The notes under the pieces were generated by a model that saw only the letters and a program-made list of their open reading frames with translations, had not been told where the DNA came from and searched no databases. The position numbers were made by a program, and so were the translations under genes. From Thalassospira sp. (GTDB lineage Bacteria; Pseudomonadota; Alphaproteobacteria; Rhodospirillales; Thalassospiraceae), in NCBI RefSeq assembly GCF_002709775.1, contig NZ_PAQR01000007.1, positions 1-64,000 of the forward strand: DNA of 64,000 nucleotides. The letters run 5' to 3'. Each line of letters starts with the position of its first letter. Position 1 is the first letter of the stretch. This document shows, in pieces, positions 44,046 to 51,913 of the stretch.

Positions 44046-45419
44046 ATGTGCGTTCCATATTTTCGTTCGACTGATGTCGGTTCCGTGCCGACGCGCAAGC
44101 CATCATGGCGGATCGCGTTCGCAATCGCAATGACTGCCGGTCTTGCTGCATGTAGTGCTAATGAAACAGAAAATATTGGTCAAATAGGGGCAGTCTCTGG
44201 CTACTTCGGTGGCGTGGTCGCCGACGAGCCGCGCGCGGTGCGTAATGCGCGCGATGTTCTTTCGGCTGGCGGCACGGCGGCGGATGCGGCTGTTGCACTT
44301 TATGCCACGATGACCGTGACCAAGCCGTCTGTTGCCGGCATCGGTGGCGGCGGGGTTTGTGTCGTGCATGACCGCGAAAGCAAAAAGGTCGAAGTCCTTG
44401 ATTTCTGGCCACGCCCGGGTACGCGCACCGGCTCTGACCAAACTGCAACCACCGTCCCGACCGTGCCGCGCGGCCTTTATGCGCTGAGTGCCCGTTATGG
44501 TCGTTTGCAGTGGGGCTCGCTGATCAGTGCGGCTGAACAATATGCCCGCCTGGGTGTGCCGGTCTCGCGATCGCTGGTCAATGATATCGAAGCCAACCGT
44601 GCCCGGATCGAAGCCAGCCCGGCACTGCGCGCAACCTTCATGCCTGATGGCAAGATGCTGGAAGTCGGTGATCGTATTCGCGCGGTCAACCTTGCTGCCC
44701 TTCTGACCTCGCTTCGTGTCAAGGGACCGGGCGAGTTTTATAACGGTGCGCTCGGCGCCGATATTGCCAATGCCGTGACGGCAGCGGGTGGTACGCTGAC
44801 CGCCGAAGATATGCGCACCTATCGCCCGCAATGGAAAACCGCGACCGAGGTCAAGGTTGGCAACGAAACGCTTTACCTTGCCTATCCGCCGCGCGCCAAT
44901 TCCGGTGCCTCGGTGATCAGCGAGGGCGGTGAGCTTGCCGATATCCTCAACCGTTATCTGGCTGATATCGCATCGGGGACCGAGGCCGCACAGGCAAATG
45001 CTGGACGCAGTGGTTTTGTCGTGGTCGATCGTGCGGCCAATGCAGTTGCCTGTGTCACGACCATGAACACACCGTTTGGTGCGGGGCTTGGCGCGGATGC
45101 CTTTGGCCTTAACCTTGCCGCTGGCGACGCTGCGATGGTCTCGACCCCGCTGATGGGCCCAGCCCTGATGGTGAACCCGTTTGTCTGGGAATACTATTAC
45201 GGCATTGCCGGAACAGGCACGCCAGCCGGCGCAACCAAACAGATTGCCACCATGGCCGAAGACCTGATTGGCAGTGGTGCTGCATCCGGTGTGGCGCTTA
45301 ATTCCGATGGGGCCTCTTCGGTGAATGTCATCAAGTGCCTTGAAGGTACGCCACCTCATCCGGAAAGCTGCCAGTTCCTTGCCGATCCGGCGGGCGGTGG
45401 CATGGCTGGAACCCGCTAA
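44046..45419 (+). CDS. Gamma-glutamyltransferase-like lipoprotein lacking the catalytic threonine
   Basis: About 457 residues with a lipoprotein leader (WRIAFAIAMTAGLAAC, LAAC lipobox). The body follows gamma-glutamyltranspeptidase: ARDVLSAGGTAADAAVALYATMTVTKPSVAGIGGGGVCVV, VPTVPRGLYALSARYGRLQWGSLISAAEQYARLG. In true enzymes the chain is cut before the Thr of TTHxSVVD, which becomes the nucleophile. Here the aligned segment is RSGFVVVD, with Arg at the nucleophile position, followed by NAVACVTTMNTPFGAGL. Self-cleavage and transpeptidation are therefore not expected. ATG 44046 is the first plausible start; GTG 44085 is an alternative that puts the basic n-region directly before the hydrophobic core. 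Confidence 0.82.
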   Translation: MCVPYFRSTDVGSVPTRKPSWRIAFAIAMTAGLAACSANETENIGQIGAVSGYFGGVVADEPRAVRNARDVLSAGGTAADAAVALYATMTVTKPSVAGIGGGGVCVVHDRESKKVEVLDFWPRPGTRTGSDQTATTVPTVPRGLYALSARYGRLQWGSLISAAEQYARLGVPVSRSLVNDIEANRARIEASPALRATFMPDGKMLEVGDRIRAVNLAALLTSLRVKGPGEFYNGALGADIANAVTAAGGTLTAEDMRTYRPQWKTATEVKVGNETLYLAYPPRANSGASVISEGGELADILNRYLADIASGTEAAQANAGRSGFVVVDRAANAVACVTTMNTPFGAGLGADAFGLNLAAGDAAMVSTPLMGPALMVNPFVWEYYYGIAGTGTPAGATKQIATMAEDLIGSGAASGVALNSDGASSVNVIKCLEGTPPHPESCQFLADPAGGGMAGTR

Positions 45420-45432
45420 TCAAAGACTAACC

Positions 45433-45466
45433 AACAGGGCAGGGAACAACCTGCCCTGTTGTTCTT
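45433..45466 (+). terminator. Terminator after the gamma-glutamyltransferase-like gene
   Basis: A perfect 11-bp stem (45433-45443 with 45450-45460) followed by a short T-rich stretch. Confidence 0.8.
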
Positions 45467-45489
45467 GAACCCATGTCAGGACCCCACTA

Positions 45490-46641
45490 ATGGCATTGAA
45501 ACAATCCCTTCGCGGCGCAATTTCCCCCTTTATCGTGATGGATGTCATGCGCGCGGCCAATGCGCGCGAAAAGGAAGGCAAGGCTGTCTATCACCTCGAA
45601 GTCGGCCAGCCCGGAACCCCCGCACCGCGCAAGGTGCGCGAAGCCGCCGCCAAGGCGCTTGAGTCTGATCTGATCGGCTATACCAACGCCATGGGGATTG
45701 ATCCGCTGCGCGAAGCCATTGCCGGGCACTATAAAACCAAGTTTGGCGTTTCGGTCGATCCAGCACGCGTCTGTGTTGCCAGCGGGTCGTCCTCGATCTT
45801 TGTGCTGGCGTTTCTGGCCGCCTTCGATGCGGGTGACCGGGTTGCGATGGCAGCCCCAGGTTACCCGGCCTATCATAACATCCTGAGCGCGCTTGGCATT
45901 GATACGGTCAACCTGCCAGCCGGGCCGGAAACCCATTATCAACCGACCGTTCAGATGCTGCGTGATCTCGATGAACCGGTCGATGGCTTGATAGTTGCCA
46001 GCCCGTCCAACCCGGCGGGCAGCATGATTGATGTCGAAACCTACCGCGAACTGGCGACCTATTGCCGCGAAAACGGCATTCGCCTGATCAGTGACGAGAT
46101 CTATCAGGGTATTTCATTTGGCGATGTCGCTGAATGCACTGCCCTTGAATTCGGTGATGAGGCGATCATCATCAACAGCTTCTCGAAATACTTTTCCATG
46201 ACCGGCTGGCGTCTGGGTTGGGCGATTGTGCCGCCCGATCTGATGCGTGCGGTCGAATGCCTGCAGCAGAACCTGTTTATCTCGGCCCCGGCATTGTCAC
46301 AGCTGGCCGCAGTGGCCGCATTTGATTGCGAGGACGAACTGCAGGCCAATATCGCGGCCTATGCGCGCAATCGTGAAATCCTGCTTGATGGTTTGCCCAA
46401 GGCCGGTTTCACCAAATTCGCCCCGGCCGATGGCGCGTTTTACCTGTATGCCGATGTCCGCGAACTGACCAGTGACAGCGAAGCCTTCTGCAAGCAGATG
46501 CTCGAAGAAACCAGTGTCGCGACGACGCCCGGCACCGATTTCGACCGCCTGCGCGGCAAGGGCTATGTCCGCTTCTCGTTTGCGCATAGCGAAGAAACCA
46601 TGATCGGCGCGGTCAAGGCGCTTCAGAACTGGAAGCGCTGA
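45490..46641 (+). CDS. Class I/II PLP-dependent aminotransferase
   Basis: A 383-residue fold-type I aminotransferase. Conserved points: YHLEVGQPGTPAPRKVREAAAKAL at the N-terminus, IVASPSNPAGSMIDVETYREL with the substrate-site Asn, ISDEIYQGISF, SFSKYFSMTGWRLGWAI with the PLP-binding Lys, and a C-terminal YVRFSFAHSEETM with the Arg that holds the alpha-carboxylate. It belongs to the broad aspartate/alanine/aromatic group, and the amino donor cannot be told. It begins 70 nt after the gamma-glutamyltransferase-like gene, across a terminator, so is probably its own unit. Confidence 0.88.
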   Translation: MALKQSLRGAISPFIVMDVMRAANAREKEGKAVYHLEVGQPGTPAPRKVREAAAKALESDLIGYTNAMGIDPLREAIAGHYKTKFGVSVDPARVCVASGSSSIFVLAFLAAFDAGDRVAMAAPGYPAYHNILSALGIDTVNLPAGPETHYQPTVQMLRDLDEPVDGLIVASPSNPAGSMIDVETYRELATYCRENGIRLISDEIYQGISFGDVAECTALEFGDEAIIINSFSKYFSMTGWRLGWAIVPPDLMRAVECLQQNLFISAPALSQLAAVAAFDCEDELQANIAAYARNREILLDGLPKAGFTKFAPADGAFYLYADVRELTSDSEAFCKQMLEETSVATTPGTDFDRLRGKGYVRFSFAHSEETMIGAVKALQNWKR

Positions 46642-46662
46642 CCTTTTAAACGATACCCAATG

Positions 46663-46698
46663 AAAAAGGGCTGCCCAATGGGCAGCCCTTTTTTCTTT
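46663..46698. terminator. Bidirectional terminator between the aminotransferase and rne
   Basis: A perfect 14-bp stem (46663-46676 with 46680-46693), loop AAT, followed by T-rich sequence on the plus side and A-rich on the left. Confidence 0.92.
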
Positions 46699-46715
46699 TG
46701 TTCTGTTAGCCGGTC

Positions 46716-49709
46716 TTAACGACCAAGGCTCCACCAGCCACGTTTTTTCGGCTTTGGCTTTTCATCCTTTGCCGGTTCGGCTGCAGGGGCCGCTTCCGGT
46801 GCCGGGGCAGGAGCCGGTTCTGCAGCTTTCGGCTCGGCAGGTTTTTCTGCCGGGGCTTCTGCCTTCGGAGCTTCCTTTTTCGGCGCCGGGGTGCTGACTT
46901 CTGCCGGGGCAGCGGCCGGGGCGCTTGCTGCTTCCGGTTTTGCTTCGCTCGGGGCTTCCGACTGTGCTTCCGGGGCCGGGCCAGACTGGATCGGGATGTT
47001 CTTCACATCGCGTTCGTTGCCCTCGTCATTGCGATCCGAACGGGTGTTGCGGTCACGACGATTGCGACGGTTATCATTGCGATCACGGCGCGGACGGGCC
47101 GGGGCCGGGGCAGTGGTGCTGCGCGAGCGTCCGGTACGAACACCTTCCTGATCGAAGCTGTCTGCATCCTGACCTTCGCTCTCGGCGTCGATCACGGTGT
47201 CTTCGGCGGCACCGTCCGGTGCTTCGTGATCACGGTTGCGGCGGGCTGCTGTCAGGGCCGGATCATCAGCGGGCGAACGGGTACGGTTGCCATCAAAGTC
47301 CTGACGGCGCGAACGACGGCGACCACCACGTTTGCCACGACGGCGGCGCTTGCGGTTGCTGTCATCATCATCATCGTCGTCATTATTGTTACGATCATTG
47401 TTGTCAGACGCATCATCACTGTCGCCCGATGCATCCTGCTGCTGATCGTTATTGCGATCATCGCGGTCATCGTTGCGGCCACGGCGGCGACGGCGACGAC
47501 GACGGCGTTTGCCGCCCTGATCATCATCTTCGTTGCGTTCGATGTCATCTTCTTCGTCATCCGTATCAACCGGATTTTCAATCGCGGTCAGAGAAACGCT
47601 GTCGGTATTGAGAACGGCCGAGGTTTCTTCGACTTCGTCACCCTTTTTTGCGCGGGTGCGCTCAATGCGGTGGTCCGGCGAAATCAGGCTGTCATCACCA
47701 AAGATCATGACGCTGAAGCCATAACGGCTTTCGATTTCGCCAAGCGAATCACGTTTGCGGTTCAGGATGTAAAGCGCGACTTCACTGGCAACATGGACGG
47801 TCAGCGCGCCGGAACGGCGACGCATGCCTTCTTCCTCGATCACGCGCAGCAGATGAAGGGCCGCACTTTCGATCGAACGGACAAGGCCGACACCACGGCA
47901 GTGGGTGCAAACTTCAAACGCGCTTTCGACCAGCGACGGACGCAGGCGCTGACGCGACATTTCAAGCAGGCCAAACGGGCTGATGCGACCGATCTGCAAA
48001 CGGGCACGGTCGTTGCGCATTGCTTCTTTCAGCTTGCGCTCGACGGATGCCTGATTGCGGTGGTCTTCCATGTCGATGAAGTCGACAACGATCAGACCGG
48101 CAAGGTCACGCAGACGCAGCTGGCGTGCCAGTTCTTCGGCTGCTTCAAGGTTGGTCTTGTAAGCGGTTTCTTCGATGTTGCGTTCGCGGGTCGAGCGGCC
48201 GGAGTTAACGTCAACCGCGACCAGTGCTTCGGTCGGGTTAATAACAAGATAACCTCCGGATTTAAGCTGTACGACCGGGTTGAGCATCGCATCAAGCTGG
48301 CTTTCCACCTGGAAACGGTGGAACAGAGGCACGCCCTGATCCTTGTAGGGCTGCACACGCTTGGCATGCGAAGGCATCAGCATCTTCATGAAGTCTTTGG
48401 CAACGCGGTAACCTTCGTCACCTTCGACCAGCACTTCATCGACATCGCGTGCATAAAGGTCACGGATGGAACGCTTGATCAGATCGGCTTCTTCGTAAAT
48501 CAGGCAAGGTGCCTGGCTCTGAAGGGTGGTTTCGCGGATACGGTCCCACAGACGCATCAGATAATCGAAGTCGCGTTTGATTTCGGCTTTGGTCCGTTCG
48601 GCACCGGCGGTACGAACGATGACCGCCATGCCATCGGGAATCTCAAGCTCTGCCAGAATGGATTTCAGACGCTTGCGGTCCTTGGCGTTGGTGATCTTGC
48701 GCGAAATGCCACCACCACGCGGGGTGTTTGGCATAAGCACACAATAACGACCGGCCAGCGACAGGAAGGTCGAAAGAGCAGCACCCTTGTTGCCGCGTTC
48801 TTCCTTGACGACCTGAACCAGAATGATCTGGCGGCGTTTGATGACTTCCTGGATCTTGTAGCGTTTCTGAAGCTGACGGCTGTGCGATTCGACGAACTCG
48901 TCGCTGTCATCACCGCCAAGGTCTTCGATATCTTCTTCAACATCGGCGGTCGCATCAAGTGCGGTCACTTCGTTGGCATCGTCGCCTTCGGCATCGACAT
49001 CAACGTCAAGTTCGGCGATTTCTGCCGACATCGCAGCGTTACCGCCGGTCGGGGTGTCATCCCCGTTTGATCCGTTATCGTCGCTGCCTTCGGAAGAGGT
49101 GCTTGCATCTGCGTCCGAACCGGCTGCTTCGACATCGTCGCTTTTCTTGCGACGGTTGCGCGGACGGCGGCGGCGCGGCTTGGCTTCTTCTTCCTCGCCA
49201 GAACCGGCATTGTCGGTTGCTGCGTCAGAAGGTGCATCTGACTGGGCAGGGGCCTCGGTCGTGGCATCAACATCCTTGGCTTCTGCATCAGACGTATCGG
49301 ATGCTTCGTCCTTGTCCTTGGCGCGCGGTTTGCGGCGCGAACGGGAGCGTGACGGTTTCTTTTCTTTTTTCGGGCTGTCTTCGCCATCGCCGATATTGTC
49401 TTCGACGATCTCGGCGTCCTTGACCTGTGCGTTGCTCTGCGCAATCGCCTCGCGGTCTGCAACCGGAATTTGGTAATAGTCGGAATGGATTTCGCTAAAG
49501 GCAAGGAACCCGTGACGGTTTCCGCCGTAGTCAACAAAGGCCGCCTGAAGTGACGGTTCTACACGCGTGACTTTCGCGAGATAGATATTACCCTTGATCT
49601 GTTTTTTCGTCGAAGTTTCGACGTCGTATTCTTCTAGGCGATTTCCGTTAATAACAACGACGCGGCTTTCTTCCGCGTGCGTTGCATCAATAAGCATGCG
49701 TTTGACCAT
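46716..49709 (-). CDS. rne: Ribonuclease E/G family endoribonuclease
   Basis: A 997-residue RNase E that processes rRNA, tRNA and starts mRNA decay. The S1 fold begins at about residue 36 (GNIYLAKVTRVEPSLQAAFVDYGGNRHGFLAF) and is split by an acidic and Arg-rich insertion from about 95 to 278 before it resumes at QKRYKIQEVIKRRQIILVQVVKEERGNKGAALST. Catalytic Asp residues lie in VAVDVNSG and VVDFIDMEDHRNQ. The zinc-link is CTHCRGVG. The C-terminal third is a disordered scaffold with Arg runs, an Asp run and an Ala/Pro-rich tail that would hold the degradosome binding sites. It ends in a short conserved WWSLGR. Confidence 0.95.
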   Translation of the reverse strand: MVKRMLIDATHAEESRVVVINGNRLEEYDVETSTKKQIKGNIYLAKVTRVEPSLQAAFVDYGGNRHGFLAFSEIHSDYYQIPVADREAIAQSNAQVKDAEIVEDNIGDGEDSPKKEKKPSRSRSRRKPRAKDKDEASDTSDAEAKDVDATTEAPAQSDAPSDAATDNAGSGEEEEAKPRRRRPRNRRKKSDDVEAAGSDADASTSSEGSDDNGSNGDDTPTGGNAAMSAEIAELDVDVDAEGDDANEVTALDATADVEEDIEDLGGDDSDEFVESHSRQLQKRYKIQEVIKRRQIILVQVVKEERGNKGAALSTFLSLAGRYCVLMPNTPRGGGISRKITNAKDRKRLKSILAELEIPDGMAVIVRTAGAERTKAEIKRDFDYLMRLWDRIRETTLQSQAPCLIYEEADLIKRSIRDLYARDVDEVLVEGDEGYRVAKDFMKMLMPSHAKRVQPYKDQGVPLFHRFQVESQLDAMLNPVVQLKSGGYLVINPTEALVAVDVNSGRSTRERNIEETAYKTNLEAAEELARQLRLRDLAGLIVVDFIDMEDHRNQASVERKLKEAMRNDRARLQIGRISPFGLLEMSRQRLRPSLVESAFEVCTHCRGVGLVRSIESAALHLLRVIEEEGMRRRSGALTVHVASEVALYILNRKRDSLGEIESRYGFSVMIFGDDSLISPDHRIERTRAKKGDEVEETSAVLNTDSVSLTAIENPVDTDDEEDDIERNEDDDQGGKRRRRRRRRRGRNDDRDDRNNDQQQDASGDSDDASDNNDRNNNDDDDDDDSNRKRRRRGKRGGRRRSRRQDFDGNRTRSPADDPALTAARRNRDHEAPDGAAEDTVIDAESEGQDADSFDQEGVRTGRSRSTTAPAPARPRRDRNDNRRNRRDRNTRSDRNDEGNERDVKNIPIQSGPAPEAQSEAPSEAKPEAASAPAAAPAEVSTPAPKKEAPKAEAPAEKPAEPKAAEPAPAPAPEAAPAAEPAKDEKPKPKKRGWWSLGR

Positions 49710-50287
49710 TCGGAACCTGTTCCTGTAGGCCCCGCCAGTTCAATGCTATGGGCGCAATTGCGCTGATATGCAAACAAACCGGCGTGTCCGGAGGCGCCGC
49801 CCATAAAGGTCGCGATATGTCCTGTATGTATCTGGGTCATCGCGTGTCGGCTGCTCTTCCGGTTGGACCTGGTTTTGGTGTTGAAACAAAAGAATTAGAT
49901 TGCGTGTCTTTTCGAGCGCGCCAAGACAGCCTTGTTGAGGAGGGCTCTATCGGGAGCGGGAATTGCCGCGTCACCGAGACACCGACCGTAAGAACTGCAC
50001 TCGTCGCGTCCTCAGCCTGGTGGCATTTTGATTACTTACCACAAGGCTATTAGGAATCTCGGGTGCAACATATCTCTTTTATGCGTATGCTACAAACAGT
50101 TTTGTTGCGCGATGTGACGACTTTCTGACAGTAACGTGTAAAAACACACAGAAATCCGCGCCATTTTCCTTTTGGCGATTTATTCCCGGCAAATATATGA
50201 AAAGACACTGTTTTTACCGTGTCACCATTTGCCTTGGTCATCGCGGAAAGTTGAAATACGCGATCCCCAAGTTCTGGCGTTGGTCAA
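49710..50287. other. Long leader region of rne and upstream spacer
   Basis: Nearly 580 bp between divergent rne and amiC with no credible gene; open frames on either strand have no ribosome site and odd composition. A long rne leader is usual in proteobacteria, where it allows RNase E to control its own mRNA, so this part is probably the rne 5-prime untranslated region. AGGAACAGG lies shortly before the rne ATG. Confidence 0.45.
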
Positions 50288-50316
50288 TTGCCCGTTAACC
50301 AACGCATTGCTATAAG
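50277..50316 (+). promoter_or_regulatory. amiC promoter with inverted repeat
   Basis: TTGCCC (50288-50293), a 17-bp spacer and TATAAG (50311-50316) form a good promoter. GCGTTGGT (50277-50284) and ACCAACGC (50298-50305) make a perfect 8-bp inverted repeat around the -35, a possible operator. Confidence 0.55.
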
Positions 50317-50361
50317 CGGTGAACAGATACTCTTGCAGGGTAACAGGCGCTGAAACGACAC

Positions 50362-51645
50362 ATGCATTCACAGCACGCGAATTCACTTTCCATGACGAAA
50401 AACGCATCATCGCGATCGATCCTGGCCAAAATCGGCAGGTCGATGATGGTGTTGTTTGCGCTGGTGTTTGCAGCCCAGATGATCGCATCAACGGCATCGG
50501 CCCAGCCGGCCAAGGTGCTTGGCGCACGTTTGGGGGTTTATCCCGATTATACTCGCTTTGTGATCGACCTTGATCAGGATGTCGACTTTACCTATTTCCT
50601 GCTGCCCGATCCGTATCGCATCATCATCGATATGCCTGAAATTGACTGGAATGCGCCTCCGGGCAAGGTGACGTCGGGCGGGGGACTTATTTCCGGGCTG
50701 CGCTATGGTCTGTTTAAACCGGGCACGTTCCGTGTCGTTCTGGATATTGCCCAGCCGTCATTGGTGTCCAAGATTTTCTCACTGCCGCCCGGTGGCGGAA
50801 AACCCAACCGGCTTGTGGTGGATATCAAACCGACACAGCGTGACGCCTTCCTGACCGCATCGCGCCAGAGCATGGAAGCCTATTCTGCGCGCAGCCGTAA
50901 CGACACCAGCGCCACCGAACAAAGTGTGGACGTTGCTGTTCAATCCGGACGTGGCGGCGATGAAAAGCCGTTGATTGCCATTGATGCCGGCCATGGCGGG
51001 GTTGATCCGGGTGCCATCGGGGTGGGCAATGTCTATGAAAAGGACCTGACCCTTGCCGCTGCCCGTCAGCTTGCCGAAACATTGACGGCATCGGGGCGCT
51101 ATCGCGTGCTTCTGACGCGCGATAAGGACGTGTTCCTTAAACTCCGTCAACGTGTCGATATCGCCCGCAAGGCCGGGGCGGATCTGTTCATTTCCCTGCA
51201 TGCAGACTCAATTGGCAATCCCAAGCATCGTGGTGCATCTGTCTATACCCTGTCTGAAAACGCATCGGACAAAGAAGCCGCCGCCCTGGCATCTAAGGAA
51301 AACAAGGCCGACGTCATTGCCGGTATTGATCTTTCTGATGAAAACACGCTGGTGCAGAGCATCCTGATTGATCTGGCACAGCGGGAAACCATGAACCTGT
51401 CGGCAACGCTTGCGGCTAACATGGTCACCCAGCTTGCCCAAAGCATCGAACTTCAACGCCGCACCCATCGCTTTGCCGGTTTTGCAGTTCTAAAGGCACC
51501 AGATATCCCCTCGGCCCTGTTTGAAATGGGGTATTTGTCGAACGCGACGGATGCCAAGCTGTTGCAAAGTCCCGCACATCGTAAAAAGATTGCCGAGGCC
51601 GTCATGCGGGCAATTGATATCTATTTCGAGAAGCACAAGTTCTAA
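50362..51645 (+). CDS. amiC: N-acetylmuramoyl-L-alanine amidase with AMIN domain
   Basis: A 427-residue periplasmic amidase that cuts the stem peptide from peptidoglycan during cell separation. After a signal peptide (MMVLFALVFAAQMIASTASAQ) comes an AMIN domain (about 45-155; YTRFVIDLDQDVDFTYFLLPDPYRIIIDMPEIDW) for envelope localisation. The Amidase_3 domain has zinc ligands in IAIDAGHGGVDPGAIG, VYEKDLTLAAARQL and ISLHADS and the catalytic Glu in LFEMGYLSN. The start may be 50362 or ATG 50392; neither has a strong ribosome site. It precedes the PBP1A gene by 268 nt. Confidence 0.93.
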   Translation: MHSQHANSLSMTKNASSRSILAKIGRSMMVLFALVFAAQMIASTASAQPAKVLGARLGVYPDYTRFVIDLDQDVDFTYFLLPDPYRIIIDMPEIDWNAPPGKVTSGGGLISGLRYGLFKPGTFRVVLDIAQPSLVSKIFSLPPGGGKPNRLVVDIKPTQRDAFLTASRQSMEAYSARSRNDTSATEQSVDVAVQSGRGGDEKPLIAIDAGHGGVDPGAIGVGNVYEKDLTLAAARQLAETLTASGRYRVLLTRDKDVFLKLRQRVDIARKAGADLFISLHADSIGNPKHRGASVYTLSENASDKEAAALASKENKADVIAGIDLSDENTLVQSILIDLAQRETMNLSATLAANMVTQLAQSIELQRRTHRFAGFAVLKAPDIPSALFEMGYLSNATDAKLLQSPAHRKKIAEAVMRAIDIYFEKHKF

Positions 51646-51913
51646 AAGCTGGGTTCGCGTTTGCTGCCTTTGGGATCAATCCGGCCTTTGGGGCGTTGAC
51701 TGATGGTGGTTGTGCGCGCTGTTTCTGAAATAAAACCTGCCGGGCGTGGCGGCTGTCACAACCTCGTCATTATTTTGCCGCTATAATGCGGGCAAATCCG
51801 CGTTTTCGGCACAGACGGGCGAAATGTCTGCCGGGACATTGCATTTCCGATAAGAGTGCATGAATATGCCCCCTTGTCGGATCAGGCCAACAAAATGAAA
51901 AAGACCTGCTTAC

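Noticed and set aside
47370-47520. Simple-sequence tract (ATC/GTC-rich) inside rne
   Set aside because: It encodes the Asp and Arg runs of the RNase E scaffold and keeps frame, so it is coding low complexity rather than an independent repeat element.
47226-49070. A 614-codon plus-strand frame across rne
   Set aside because: It is the antisense of the catalytic and acidic regions of RNase E; its Val/Ile/His repeats mirror Asp- and Arg-rich codons.
49748-50053. A 101-codon plus-strand frame between rne and amiC
   Set aside because: No Shine-Dalgarno, unusual composition and no similarity to anything I recognise; it is better explained as rne leader DNA.
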